56,401 nucleotides of DNA from Microbacterium sp. B19 (GCF_000333395.1 NZ_BADA01000145.1:1-56401), one strand, 5' to 3'; positions 16,757 through 25,833 are shown, counted from the first letter of the stretch. Notes: generated by a model from the letters alone, not told the origin. Made by a program: numbers and translations.

Positions 16757-17725
16757 TCAGAACACGTACTCCATGAGCTCTACGCCGAGCACGCGGAAGG
16801 CGTCGTGCGCGCGCAGGCGGTGCGCGATCGACAGGTCGTCGAAGTTCACGATCATCGCGAACGCCACGCCGGCGCGCGGGCCCCCGAGCACTCCCGCTTC
16901 GGCCCGCACGCCGTCCGAGCGCCCCGTCTTGTTGACGAACAGCAGGCCGTGCTCGTCGTTCTCGTGCGAGAACGGATCCAGACCGGTGGCGGATGCCACG
17001 AGCGACAGGTCGTGATTGAGGCTCAGCCATTCCGCGACCTGGGCACTGACCCCCGGCGACACCACCGTCGAGTTCACGAGCCCCGCGAACACCGCGGCCA
17101 TCTCGCGCGCGGTGGACAGCGCGACGTGCGGCGCGTCGTCGGGGCCACGGTCGTCGCGGAACCGGTCGAGCAGCGCCGTGCGGCGCAGCCCGAGCTCCTC
17201 GATCCGCGCCCGAACCGCGGGTAAGCCGACGCGCTGCAGCAGAGCGTTGGCGGCGAGCGCGTCCCCGGCCGAGGCGGCGAGCACCGCGACGTCGGCCAGC
17301 GGCAGCGCGGGAGCCTTCAAGTGCTGCCACACTCCCCCGCCCGAGGCGGAGTCGACGGTCGCGCGATCGATGATCTCGAGCGCGTCGACGCGGCCCGCCT
17401 CGATCGCCGCGGCCACCTCGACGAGCAGCGGCACGACCCCGAGGCCCGCGACCGGCAGCGTGAGGAAGTCGTCACCTTCGAGCACGGCGGAGCCGCCGTC
17501 GAGGTCGTCGATGCGCACCGACACCTTCGCTCCGGATGCCGCGAGCTCGTCGAGCGCCCGGAGCGTGGCCGTGAACGAGCGCCGCCCGGCGGCCGCCCGC
17601 CGGGGCAGTCGCCGGGGACCCTTGCGCGCCGACCCGCGGAGAGCCGGGGCGTCGCGTCGCGACGACTCCACGGGCCCTCCGGCGGGTTCGGGGACGGCGG
17701 GCTCGGGAACCGGTGGCATGCCCAC
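16757..17725 (-). CDS. Class A beta-lactamase-fold protein with degenerate active site
   Basis: 322 residues. The C-terminal half aligns by eye with class A serine hydrolases: SAGDALAANALL in the SDN position and NKTGRSDG carrying the KTG motif. The place of the SxxK motif reads FLTLPVAGLG (residues about 87-96), with neither Ser nor Lys, and SDN is replaced by GDA, so beta-lactam hydrolysis is unlikely. The N-terminal 50 residues are Pro/Arg-rich without a signal peptide. The GTG at 17725 is favoured by AAGGAG at 8-nt spacing; ATG at 17719 is an alternative. Confidence 0.75.
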   Translation of the reverse strand: MGMPPVPEPAVPEPAGGPVESSRRDAPALRGSARKGPRRLPRRAAAGRRSFTATLRALDELAASGAKVSVRIDDLDGGSAVLEGDDFLTLPVAGLGVVPLLVEVAAAIEAGRVDALEIIDRATVDSASGGGVWQHLKAPALPLADVAVLAASAGDALAANALLQRVGLPAVRARIEELGLRRTALLDRFRDDRGPDDAPHVALSTAREMAAVFAGLVNSTVVSPGVSAQVAEWLSLNHDLSLVASATGLDPFSHENDEHGLLFVNKTGRSDGVRAEAGVLGGPRAGVAFAMIVNFDDLSIAHRLRAHDAFRVLGVELMEYVF

Positions 17726-17767
17726 GAGCGTGGCTCCTTCCGGGTCAGGAGAGCAACAAACGCAACC

Positions 17768-19741
17768 TCACCAAATGGTGACGCGCTGGTCCTCGGCGAG
17801 CCACAGGGCGTCACCCTCGGTCACGTCGAACGCGTCGTAGAACGCGTCGATGTTGCGCACGATCTGGTTGCAGCGGAACTCGTTCGGCGAGTGCGGGTCG
17901 ATCGTGAGGAGCCGGATGGTCTCGGCATCCCGACCCTTCTGCTGCCAGATCTGCGCCCAGCTGAGCAGGAGCCTCTGGATGCCGCTGTACCCGTCGATCA
18001 CGGGACCGTCGGCCGGCTCGTCCTCACCGAGCGACAGCCGGTAGGCGCGGATCGCGATGCCGAGGCCGCCGAGGTCGCCGATGTTCTCGCCGATCGTGAG
18101 CGCCCCGTTGACGTGGTGCTCCGCGCTGAGGCCCTCGGGAACGAGCTCCTCGTACTGCGCGATGAGCGCTTTCGTGCGCTCCTCGAACGCCGAGCGGTCG
18201 GCATCCGTCCACCAGTCGCGCAGCGACCCGTCGCCGTCGAAGCGGCTGCCCTGGTCGTCGAACCCGTGGCCGATCTCGTGTCCGATCACGGCGCCGATGC
18301 CGCCGTAGTTCGCGGCGGCGTCGCGGTCGGCGTCGAAGAACGGGTACTGCAGGATCGCCGCGGGGAACACGATCTCGTTCATGAGCGGGTTGTAGTACGC
18401 GTTGACGGTCTGCGGAGTCATGTACCACTCGTCGCGGTCGATCGGCTGGCCGACCTTCGCGAGCTGGCGGTCGTGCTCCCAGACGTGGGCGCGACGGACG
18501 TTCCCGACGAGGTCGGCGGCGTCGATCTCGAGCGCGGAGTAGTCCTTCCACTTCACCGGGTAGCCGATCTTCGGCGTGAACGCGTCGAGCTTCGCGAGCG
18601 CGCGCTCGCGCGTCTCGGGCGTCATCCACTCGAGCGAGGCGATCGACTCGCGGTACGCCTCGATGAGGTTCGCGACGAGCACGTCCATCGCATCCTTCGC
18701 CGCGGGCGGGAAGTGTCGCTCGACGTAGACCTTGCCGATCGCCTCGCCGAGGGCGGCCTCCACGAGGCTCACGCCGCGCTTCCACCGCTCGCGGTTGACG
18801 GGGACACCAGTGAGCTGCGTGCCGTAGAACGCGAAGTTCTCGGCCACGAACTCGTCGGACAGGAACGCCGCCGAGGAGTGCACGATCGCGAACCGCAGCC
18901 ACGCCTTCCAGTCCTCCAGACGCTCCTCGACGAGCAGCGTCGCGAGCGACTCGACGAAGCTCGGCTGGTACACGACGACCTCGGCGAAGGCGTCCTCGTG
19001 GCCGGGCGCGACACCGGCGCGCCACGGCGCGAGGTCGAGACCGGCGAGGCCGACCATCTCGTCCCACGTGCGGAGGTTGTAGGTCTTCACCGCGTCGCGG
19101 CTGTCTTCGCGCGACCAGTGGTGCGTGGCGATGTCGGTCTCGAGCGCGAACACCCGATCGGCGGATGCCGCTGCCTCGGTAACCCCGGCGAGCTCGAGGA
19201 TGCGCTCGATGTGCGCCCGGTAGGCGGTGCGGGTCTCGGCGAAGTTCTCGAGGCGGTAGTAGCTCTCGTCGGGGAGCGACAGGCCGCCCTGATAGATCAC
19301 GGGGACGTACCGGGTCGGGTCGCCCGGGTCGGGCTCGACGAACAGGGTGAGCAGGCCACTCACGCCGTCGCGCTCGAGCTCGCCGACGAGCCGCAGGAAT
19401 CCGGGCACGTCGGTGATGGCATCCACACGCGCGAGCTGGTCGGCGAGCGGCGTCGCGCCCGCCTCCTCGATGCGGGCGGTGTCCATGAAGCTCGCGAACA
19501 GGTCGCCGATCTTGCGGGCTTCGCTGCCCGGTTCGGCCTGCTGCGATTCCTCCACGATGGTGCGGACGTCCTTCTCGGCCTGTTCGGCGATGAGATGGAA
19601 GCTGCCCCATCGGGCCTTGTCTTCGGGGATCTCGGTGCGCTCCAGCCAGCGGCCGTTGACGTGCCGGAACAGGTCGTCCTGCGGGCGGATCTCATCGCTG
19701 AGCTCTTCGAGCGCAAGACCTGCGTGGGGGGTCTGGGTCAT
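17768..19741 (-). CDS. M13 family zinc metallopeptidase (neprilysin/PepO-like)
   Basis: 657 residues, usual for bacterial M13. Zinc site HEIGH at 488-492 inside VIGHEIGHGFDDQGSRFD, the third ligand Glu in ENIGDLGG, and NAYYNP for substrate binding. C-terminal VTIW matches the family ending with Trp. There is no signal peptide, so it is cytoplasmic like many actinobacterial PepO-type oligopeptidases. Start ATG follows TATCCT by 6 nt, suggesting a leaderless message. Confidence 0.95.
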   Translation of the reverse strand: MTQTPHAGLALEELSDEIRPQDDLFRHVNGRWLERTEIPEDKARWGSFHLIAEQAEKDVRTIVEESQQAEPGSEARKIGDLFASFMDTARIEEAGATPLADQLARVDAITDVPGFLRLVGELERDGVSGLLTLFVEPDPGDPTRYVPVIYQGGLSLPDESYYRLENFAETRTAYRAHIERILELAGVTEAAASADRVFALETDIATHHWSREDSRDAVKTYNLRTWDEMVGLAGLDLAPWRAGVAPGHEDAFAEVVVYQPSFVESLATLLVEERLEDWKAWLRFAIVHSSAAFLSDEFVAENFAFYGTQLTGVPVNRERWKRGVSLVEAALGEAIGKVYVERHFPPAAKDAMDVLVANLIEAYRESIASLEWMTPETRERALAKLDAFTPKIGYPVKWKDYSALEIDAADLVGNVRRAHVWEHDRQLAKVGQPIDRDEWYMTPQTVNAYYNPLMNEIVFPAAILQYPFFDADRDAAANYGGIGAVIGHEIGHGFDDQGSRFDGDGSLRDWWTDADRSAFEERTKALIAQYEELVPEGLSAEHHVNGALTIGENIGDLGGLGIAIRAYRLSLGEDEPADGPVIDGYSGIQRLLLSWAQIWQQKGRDAETIRLLTIDPHSPNEFRCNQIVRNIDAFYDAFDVTEGDALWLAEDQRVTIW

Positions 19742-19814
19742 GGAGACAGGATAAATCCCTCCGCTCCACGCGGGCTCAGCATGCCGTGTCGGAGGCCGGC
19801 CGTAGGCTCGAACG
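19742..19814. promoter_or_regulatory. Back-to-back leaderless promoters
   Basis: In 73 bp two opposite -10 boxes each end 6 nt before a start codon: TATCCT (19753-19748, minus) for the M13 peptidase and TAGGCT (19803-19808, plus) for the MATE gene. No ribosome-binding site is visible for either. Confidence 0.6.
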
Positions 19815-21143
19815 GTGACCACACCCGCACCGGCGACCCTCAACCGCCAGATCGTGCGGTTGGCCGTGCCGGCGCTGGGCGCGCTGATCGCCGAGCCGCT
19901 GTTCCTCATCGTCGACGGTGCGATGGTGGGCCATCTGGGCGTCGCGCCGCTCGCAGGCCTCGGGATCGGCAGCGCGGTGCTGCAGACCGTGGTCGGGCTG
20001 ATGGTCTTCCTGGCGTACTCCACGACCCCCGCGGTCGCCCGCCGCTACGGCGCGGGCGAGTTGGGCCGTGCGGTCTCGGTCGGCATCGACGGCATGTGGT
20101 TCGCGCTCACGATCGGCGGGGTGCTCGCGCTCGTCGGGGTGATGGCCACGCCGCTCCTCGTCGGTGTCTTCGGCGCCGCGCCCGACGTGGCCGAGAACGC
20201 GCGCGTCTACCTGTCGATCTCGATGTGGGGGCTGCCCGCGATGCTCGTGGTGTTCGCCGCCACGGGGCTCCTCCGCGGCATGCAGGACACCGTGACCCCG
20301 CTGTGGATCGCCGGCCTCGGCTTCGGCGTCAACGCGCTGCTGAACGCGCTCTTCATCTACGGGTTCGGGTGGGGCATCGCCGGTTCCGCGATCGGCACGG
20401 TCCTGGCGCAGTGGGGCATGGTGGGCGCGTACGTGGTGATCGCCACGCGGCTGGCGCGTCGGCACGCGGCATCCGTCCGCCCCGAGGCCGAGGGTCTGCG
20501 GGGTACCGCGCGTTCCGGCGGGTGGCTGTTCGTCCGCACCCTCAGTCTGCGCGCCGCGTTCCTGGCGACGGTGGCGGTGGCCACGGGCCTCGGGTCCGCC
20601 GAGCTCGCCGGGTGGCAGATCGCCTTCACGATTTTCTCGACCGCGGCCTTCGCCCTCGACGCCCTGGCGATCGCGGCGCAGGCGCTCGTCGGCAAGTCGC
20701 TCGGCGCGGGCGATGTCGCCGGTGCCCGACACGTCCTGTCGCGCACGGTCGCGTGGGGGCTGTGGTTCGGGGTGGCCGTCGGGGCGCTCGTGGCGGCGGC
20801 ATCCGGGGTTCTCGGACTCGTCTTCACGGGGGATCCCGCGATCGCCGCGCTCATCCAGCCGGCCCTGCTCGTGCTCGCGGTCGCGCAGCCGCTCGCCTCG
20901 TTCGTCTTCGTCCTCGACGGCGTGCTCATCGGCGCGGGCGACGCGAAGTACCTCGCGATCGCGGGGCTGCTGAACCTCGTGCCGTACCTCCCCGCGCTCG
21001 TGCTCGTCGCCCTGTTCGCGGGTGGCGGCGCCGCGGGCCTGGCCTGGCTCGCCGCGGCGTTCTTCGGCGTCTACCTGCTCGCCCGCGCCACCACCCTGGG
21101 CCTGCGCGTGCGCGGCCACGCCTGGACGACCGCGGGCGCCTGA
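19815..21143 (+). CDS. MATE family efflux transporter (DinF-like)
   Basis: 442 residues with about twelve hydrophobic segments in two similar halves. Typical MATE features: LAVPALGALIAEPLFLIVDGAMVGHLG at the start and the internal repeat beginning near FLATVAVATGLGSAELAGWQIAF. Exports cationic drugs or metabolites using an ion gradient. GTG start lies 6 nt after TAGGCT, with no ribosome-binding site. Confidence 0.92.
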   Translation: MTTPAPATLNRQIVRLAVPALGALIAEPLFLIVDGAMVGHLGVAPLAGLGIGSAVLQTVVGLMVFLAYSTTPAVARRYGAGELGRAVSVGIDGMWFALTIGGVLALVGVMATPLLVGVFGAAPDVAENARVYLSISMWGLPAMLVVFAATGLLRGMQDTVTPLWIAGLGFGVNALLNALFIYGFGWGIAGSAIGTVLAQWGMVGAYVVIATRLARRHAASVRPEAEGLRGTARSGGWLFVRTLSLRAAFLATVAVATGLGSAELAGWQIAFTIFSTAAFALDALAIAAQALVGKSLGAGDVAGARHVLSRTVAWGLWFGVAVGALVAAASGVLGLVFTGDPAIAALIQPALLVLAVAQPLASFVFVLDGVLIGAGDAKYLAIAGLLNLVPYLPALVLVALFAGGGAAGLAWLAAAFFGVYLLARATTLGLRVRGHAWTTAGA

Positions 21144-21185
21144 CACGCCCACGCGACTCCCAGGCGCCGCGCGTACCGTGCGGGC

Positions 21186-21719
21186 ATGAGGTCGAACCCC
21201 CCGGTCCTCGCGACCCTCCCCGCCCTGCTTGTCCCGGCGCTGCTCGTGCTCGCGGGGTGCACCTCGACCGACGCGGCCTCGCCGTCCGCGTCCTCCGCCG
21301 GGCCATCGGCATCCGTCCCGTCTCTGGCCCCGTCGGCGCCGTCCCCCGGCGCGGCGCTGCCGAGTGACACGACCGCGCTCGAGCAGTGGGCGGCGACCGC
21401 GCTGCCGGAGAACGGCCTCGGCGGCAGTACCGCCGTCGCGCGCGGCACCGGTGAGGTCGGGCCCGCCGGAGCCGCGGTCGACCTCGCCCCCGTCGGCGGT
21501 TCCTGGGACGTCGTCGTCGCGTGCGAGAGCGCGACCGGAGCGCCCCTCACCGTCGAGGTCGCCGGGACGACGACCGACGTCGCGTGCGGCGCGCCCGGAC
21601 AGTCGGGAGCGACGCCCACGACGATCCGATGGGATGCCACCTCCCCGGCGACGCTCCGGGTGGACGCAGCGGAGCAGGCGGTGTTCGCTTACGAAATTCA
21701 CCCGCGCGCGGGGACCTGA
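21186..21719 (+). CDS. Secreted lipoprotein of unknown function
   Basis: 177 residues. Signal peptide with lipobox LVLAGC, Cys near residue 25, then about 35 residues of Ser/Pro/Ala linker and a beta-rich domain ending YEIHPRAGT. Not recognised as a known family. TACCGT ends 6 nt before ATG, so probably leaderless. Confidence 0.8.
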   Translation: MRSNPPVLATLPALLVPALLVLAGCTSTDAASPSASSAGPSASVPSLAPSAPSPGAALPSDTTALEQWAATALPENGLGGSTAVARGTGEVGPAGAAVDLAPVGGSWDVVVACESATGAPLTVEVAGTTTDVACGAPGQSGATPTTIRWDATSPATLRVDAAEQAVFAYEIHPRAGT

Positions 21720-21770
21720 ATTCGCGCATTCTTTACACACCCGACACTCAGGATTCTCTATCCTGGGCGC

Positions 21771-22082
21771 ATGCGGGGGCATGCAGCGGCAGTCGTGATC
21801 GTCGTCGCCGCGCTGATCCTGGCGATGGCCATCTTCTGCGCGGGCGGCTACTACTACGTCGAATACCAGGTGTGGGATGCCACGACCTCGGCGTACATCT
21901 ACCGGGCGAGACCGTACTCGGGTGCGGTGCTCGGCGTCTCGGTCGTGCTCAGCGCCGCGGTGCTCTACGCGGCGGCCGTGATGCTCATGCGCGCCGGTCG
22001 CGTCCACGGTTCGCCGGTGCTCGACGAGTGCCCCGCCCGCGCAGAGGGCTTCACGCCCAGCGGCGACACCACTCGTACATGA
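21771..22082 (+). CDS. Small two-helix membrane protein
   Basis: 103 residues with two membrane segments, AAAVVIVVAALILAMAIF (about 5-22) and VLGVSVVLSAAVLYAAAVML (about 53-72), separated by a Tyr-rich extracellular loop, and a soluble tail. Function unknown. TATCCT precedes the ATG by 6 nt. Its last 32 bp overlap the convergent TrmH gene. Confidence 0.75.
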   Translation: MRGHAAAVVIVVAALILAMAIFCAGGYYYVEYQVWDATTSAYIYRARPYSGAVLGVSVVLSAAVLYAAAVMLMRAGRVHGSPVLDECPARAEGFTPSGDTTRT

Positions 22083-22701
22083 CGACGGCGGCCGCCGAGG
22101 CCGCGTTGATCGACCGCGTCGAGCCGTACTGCGTGATCTCGATGACGCTCGTGGCCGCGGCGAGCGCTTCGGGCGAGAGTCCCGGCCCCTCCTGACCGAA
22201 GAGCAGCACGCACGCCTCGGGCACCTCCGCGCGGTCGACGGGGACGGAGCCGTCGACGTTGTCGATCGCCAGAACCGGGAGCCCGGCGTCGTTCGCCCAG
22301 GCGACGAACGCGGCGACGTCCTCGTGGTGCCGCACGTGCTGATACCGGTCGGTGACCATCGCGCCCCGACGGTTCCAGCGCCGCTTGCCGATGATGTGCA
22401 CCTCGGCCGCGAGGAACGCGTTCGCGCTCCGGACGATCGACCCGATGTTCAGGTCGTGCTGCCAGTTCTCGATCGCCACGTGGAACGGATGCCGCCGCGC
22501 ATCGAGGTCGGCGACGATGGCATCCATCGTCCAGTACCGGTACGTGTCGACGACGTTGCGGCGGTCGCCCTCGGCGAGCAGCTCGCGATCGTAGCGCGGG
22601 TCGTCCGGCCACGCGTCGGGTCCGCCGGGCCACGGCCCGACACCCGGGAGCACCACCGGCGTCGCGTCGTCCGGTACCGGGGTCGCGTCGCCGTGGGTCA
22701 T
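22051..22701 (-). CDS. TrmH/SpoU family RNA 2'-O-methyltransferase
   Basis: 216 residues with the SpoU signatures: NIGSIVRSANAF, LLFGQEGPGLSPE and ITQYGSTRSINAASAAAVVMYEW, which form the deep-knot SAM-binding site. Lacks an extra N-terminal substrate domain of the RlmB type. Methylates a ribose in tRNA or rRNA; target uncertain. TAGCCT is 6 nt before the ATG, leaderless by appearance. Confidence 0.92.
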   Translation of the reverse strand: MTHGDATPVPDDATPVVLPGVGPWPGGPDAWPDDPRYDRELLAEGDRRNVVDTYRYWTMDAIVADLDARRHPFHVAIENWQHDLNIGSIVRSANAFLAAEVHIIGKRRWNRRGAMVTDRYQHVRHHEDVAAFVAWANDAGLPVLAIDNVDGSVPVDRAEVPEACVLLFGQEGPGLSPEALAAATSVIEITQYGSTRSINAASAAAVVMYEWCRRWA

Positions 22702-22754
22702 CGCTCCAGGCTATCCGCCGCCCCGCGCGCGCCGCCTCCTCGCGCAACACGACT

Positions 22755-22797
22755 TTTCGGTATCCCGAAATATCGCTAATCTTTCGGCATGCCGAAA
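22755..22797 (+). promoter_or_regulatory. Twin MntR operators over the mntH promoter and start codon
   Basis: Two related palindromes: TTTCGGTATCCCGAAA at 22755-22770 and the perfect TTTCGGCATGCCGAAA at 22782-22797, 27 bp apart centre to centre. Between them lies the -10 TAATCT (22777-22782). The second palindrome is centred on the ATG of mntH (22789-22791), so a bound repressor covers the start of a leaderless mRNA. The regulator is most likely the DtxR-family protein encoded right after mntH. Confidence 0.8.
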
Positions 22798-24066
22798 ACT
22801 CTGGATGCCGCGCCCCCGCGTCGCGCCACGCGCCGCGCGGCATGGCTCCTCGGGCCCGCGATGGTCGCAGGCGTGGCGTACCTCGACCCCGGAAACGTCG
22901 CGAGCAACATGACGGCCGGGGCCGTGTTCGGCTACCTGCTCGTGTGGGTGGTGGTGCTCGGCAACGTCATGGCGTGGCTGATCCAGTACCTGTCGGCAAA
23001 GCTCGGCATCGTCACGGGCGAGAGCCTCCCGCAGCTGCTCGGGCGTCGCATCCACCGCCCGTGGGTCCGTCGGGCGTACTGGCTGCAGGCCGAGCTCGTC
23101 GCGATGGCCACCGACGTCGCCGAGGTCATCGGCGGCGCCGTCGCGCTGAATCTGTTGTTCGGCATCCCGCTGCTGTGGGGCGGGGCGATCACGGGCGTGG
23201 TGTCGATCGCGCTGCTGCTGGTGCAGTCGCGGCGCGGCGCACGCGCGTTCGAGACCGTCGTCATCGGGCTGCTGGTGATCATCGCGGGGGGCTTCACCGC
23301 GGGCCTTTTTTTCGCGCCGCCCGATCCGGTCGGTGTCGTCGGCGGACTCGTCCCGCGGTTCGACGGGGCGACGTCGGTGCTGCTCGCGGCATCCATCCTG
23401 GGCGCGACGATCATGCCGCACGCGATCTACGCCCACTCGGCGCTGAGCCGCGACCGTTTCGCTCCCGCCGAGCCGACCGCCGCCGCCGATCTCGAAGCGG
23501 CTCGGGGCGTCTCGACGCCGCGCCTGCTGCGCGCGACCCGGTGGGACGTGACGATCGCCCTCGCGGTGGCCGGCACGGTGAACCTCGCGATCCTGCTGCT
23601 CGCCGCGGCCAACCTCACGGGCGTCGACGGCACCGACAGCCTCGAGGGCGCCTACGCGGCGCTCCGCGACGGGCTCGGATCGCTGGTCGCGACACTGTTC
23701 GCCGTCGGGCTGCTCGCGAGCGGCTTGGCCTCCACGTCCGTCGGCGCGTACGCCGGCGCCGAGATCATGCACGGGCTCCTGCGCATCCGCGTTCCGCTCC
23801 TCGCCCGCCGCCTGGTGACGCTGGTCCCCGCGCTCGCGATCCTCGGGCTGGGCATCGACCCGACGGTGGCCCTCGTCCTCAGCCAGGTCGTGCTGTCGTT
23901 CGGCATCCCGTTCGCGCTCATCCCGCTCGTGGTGCTGACCTCCCGGCGCGACCTCCTCGGCGCCCACCGCAACCGCCCCCTCACGACAGCCGCGGGCATC
24001 ATGGCCTCGGTGTTCCTCGTCGCGCTGAACGCCGTGCTCCTGTGGCTGGTGTTCAGCGGCGGTTAG
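22789..24066 (+). CDS. mntH: NRAMP family Mn2+/H+ symporter
   Basis: 425 residues with about eleven membrane segments. The metal-site motif in TM1 is DPGN (AYLDPGNVASNMTAG) and in TM6 MPHAIYAHS, both intact, as in manganese-selective NRAMP proteins. The ATG is the centre of a 16-bp palindromic operator and lies 6 nt after the -10 box, so translation is probably leaderless. Followed after 9 bp by the DtxR-family gene; together they form a manganese uptake and sensing pair. Confidence 0.95.
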   Translation: MPKTLDAAPPRRATRRAAWLLGPAMVAGVAYLDPGNVASNMTAGAVFGYLLVWVVVLGNVMAWLIQYLSAKLGIVTGESLPQLLGRRIHRPWVRRAYWLQAELVAMATDVAEVIGGAVALNLLFGIPLLWGGAITGVVSIALLLVQSRRGARAFETVVIGLLVIIAGGFTAGLFFAPPDPVGVVGGLVPRFDGATSVLLAASILGATIMPHAIYAHSALSRDRFAPAEPTAAADLEAARGVSTPRLLRATRWDVTIALAVAGTVNLAILLLAAANLTGVDGTDSLEGAYAALRDGLGSLVATLFAVGLLASGLASTSVGAYAGAEIMHGLLRIRVPLLARRLVTLVPALAILGLGIDPTVALVLSQVVLSFGIPFALIPLVVLTSRRDLLGAHRNRPLTTAAGIMASVFLVALNAVLLWLVFSGG

Positions 24067-24075
24067 GCTGAGCGC

Positions 24076-24711
24076 GTGGAATCGCCCGTGGCCGACGACT
24101 ATCTCAAGGCCATCTACCACCACACCGAGTGGCAGGACGACCCGATCACGCCCTCGCAGCTGGCCGGGGTGCTGAGCCTCGCCCCCTCGAGCGTCACCGA
24201 GATGGTGAAGAAGCTCGCGGCGCAGGGGCTCGTGAGCCACCGGCCGTACGGTCCCGTGTCACTGACGCCCGCGGGCGCGCGGCGCGCGGCGTCGGTGATC
24301 CGTCGACACCGCCTCATCGAGACGTGGCTCGTGCGCGAGTTCCACTACTCGTGGGACGAGGTGCACGACGAAGCCGAGGTCCTCGAGCACTCGCTCAGCG
24401 ACCGGCTGCTCGAGGGCATCGACGAGCGGCTCGGGCGGCCCCGGTTCGACCCGCACGGAGACGCGATCCCGGATGCCACCGGTGCGGTGCACCGCGAACC
24501 CTTCGTGCTGCTGCAGGACGCGGCATCCGGTCACTCGGGACGCGTGCTGCGCGTCAGCGATCGCGACCCCGAGCTGCTCCGGGCGCTCGTGGCGCGGCAG
24601 ATCGACGTCGGCCACGAGGTCGAGGTCGTGTCGCCCGACACCGTGCGGGCGGACGGCGTCGAGGTCGCGCTGCCCGAGGGCGCCGGCGCCTCGGTCTGGC
24701 TCACGCGCTGA
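24076..24711 (+). CDS. mntR: DtxR/MntR family metal-dependent repressor
   Basis: 211 residues. N-terminal winged helix (ADDYLKAIYHHTEWQDD, then LSLAPSSVTEMVKKLAAQGL as recognition helix), a dimerisation/metal domain with HRLIETWLVREFHYSWDEVHDEAEVLEHSLS, and a C-terminal SH3-like domain. The metal ligands D, E and H are present. It has its own -10, TAGGCT at 24064-24069, which includes the TAG stop codon of mntH, and a GTG start 6 nt later. Manganese is favoured over iron by the neighbour. Confidence 0.9.
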   Translation: MESPVADDYLKAIYHHTEWQDDPITPSQLAGVLSLAPSSVTEMVKKLAAQGLVSHRPYGPVSLTPAGARRAASVIRRHRLIETWLVREFHYSWDEVHDEAEVLEHSLSDRLLEGIDERLGRPRFDPHGDAIPDATGAVHREPFVLLQDAASGHSGRVLRVSDRDPELLRALVARQIDVGHEVEVVSPDTVRADGVEVALPEGAGASVWLTR

Positions 24712-24727
24712 CGCGACAGGAGCGCCG

Positions 24728-24790
24728 GTGATGGGCGGAGGGCATGGGAGACGCGCGCGGCGCGCCCGTGACGGGCGGAGGGCGTGGGAG
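24728..24790. repeat. Direct repeat pair
   Basis: Two 23-bp direct repeats, GTGATGGGCGGAGGGCATGG... at 24728-24750 and a copy with two base changes at 24768-24790, in the convergent gap after mntR. The second abuts a terminator stem. Probably a local duplication. Confidence 0.6.
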
Positions 24791-24828
24791 GGCGGGAGGC
24801 CCGATCCGGCGCGGCGGATCCTCCCGCC
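24791..24828. terminator. Bidirectional terminator between mntR and an SDR
   Basis: GGCGGGAG (24791-24798) pairs with CTCCCGCC (24821-24828), and inside it GATCCG (24803-24808) with CGGATC (24815-24820). It is a long GC stem between two convergent genes. T-tracts are weak on both sides. Confidence 0.7.
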
Positions 24829-24885
24829 GTCCCAGATCCTCTGCTCGTCACCGCGCGCGACGCCGTCTCAGCCGAAGAACCGGAT

Positions 24886-25833
24886 TCAGGATGCCACGCG
24901 GCGCACGCGCTCGAACGGCCAGCGGACGTGCGTCGCGGTCTCGCACGCGCGCCACAGGTCGGCGCTGAGCCCGCTGTCGCGCGTGAGGCGCGCGGGAGTC
25001 GCCCGGCGCGGAAGCCCCCGCGCGAGCTGCGCGGGTCCGTACATCGAGCCGCCCTCGGCCCGCGGGTCGGTCAGGGCACGGACGAGAGCCCACGCCCCCT
25101 CGTCCTTGCCCTGCGTGAACGCGGCCTGGAGGTTGTCGACGAAGCGCGTGAGGCGCGTCGGTTCGTTCACCCCGCGGATGCCACGGGTCCGGCCGCTCGT
25201 CGAGTACCCCGGGTGGGCGACCAGGCTCTCGACCGGCACGCTGTGCGCCTTCAGCCGGCGGTCGGCCTCGAGGGCCAGCATCGTCGTGGCCGCCTTGGAC
25301 TGCACGTATGCCCGCCACGGGGTGTAGCCCTCGACGAGGTCGGGGTCGGTCGGCAGGTGCTTCCACAGGGAGGTCGCCATGCTGCCGACCCACACCATGC
25401 GCCCGCGCGCCGCCGCCAGCGGGGTCAGCAGCTCACCCGCGAGCGCGAAGTGTCCGAGAACGTTCGTCGCGAAGACCTTTTCGTGCCCTCCGGCCAGTTC
25501 ACGCGTCTTGGGCGGGTGCACGATCCCCGCGTTCATCAGAAGCCCGTCGAGTCGACCCCGGGCGCGGACCGTCGCCGCAGCGGCGCGCACCGACCCGAGG
25601 TTGCTCGTGTCGAGGAGGAGCGTCTCGATCGAGGCATCCGGATGCGTTCGACGCACGGCCTCCTTCGCGAGCACGAGCCGGTTCGGGTTGCGCCCCGTGA
25701 GCAGCACGTGCGCGCCCGCACCGGCCAGCTGTTCGCACGAGAAGTAGCCGAGTCCGCGGGTCGCCCCGGTGACGAGGTACGCGCGGCCCGTGAGGTCGGG
25801 AAGGTTCCGGGGGTCCCACTCGTCGCGCGCCAC
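24886..25833 (-). CDS. SDR family oxidoreductase, retinol dehydrogenase-like
   Basis: 315 residues, longer than classical SDRs and resembling the WWOX/retinol-dehydrogenase branch: TGATRGLG for NAD(P), LLMNAGI, GSMATSLWKH with Ser, and YVQSKAATT for Tyr-Lys. The C-terminal extension of about 70 residues is Arg-rich. GTG start is 6 nt after TAGGGT, no ribosome-binding site. Substrate unknown. Confidence 0.88.
   Translation of the reverse strand: MARDEWDPRNLPDLTGRAYLVTGATRGLGYFSCEQLAGAGAHVLLTGRNPNRLVLAKEAVRRTHPDASIETLLLDTSNLGSVRAAAATVRARGRLDGLLMNAGIVHPPKTRELAGGHEKVFATNVLGHFALAGELLTPLAAARGRMVWVGSMATSLWKHLPTDPDLVEGYTPWRAYVQSKAATTMLALEADRRLKAHSVPVESLVAHPGYSTSGRTRGIRGVNEPTRLTRFVDNLQAAFTQGKDEGAWALVRALTDPRAEGGSMYGPAQLARGLPRRATPARLTRDSGLSADLWRACETATHVRWPFERVRRVAS

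Noticed and set aside
17321-21367. A very long plus-strand open frame of over 1300 codons
   Set aside because: It lies opposite the M13 peptidase and over the MATE gene, has no recognisable motif, and is an artefact of high GC.
24076-24711. Calling the DtxR-family protein an iron regulator (IdeR)
   Set aside because: It is paired with mntH and the operators differ from the iron box seen upstream of the heme oxygenase gene.
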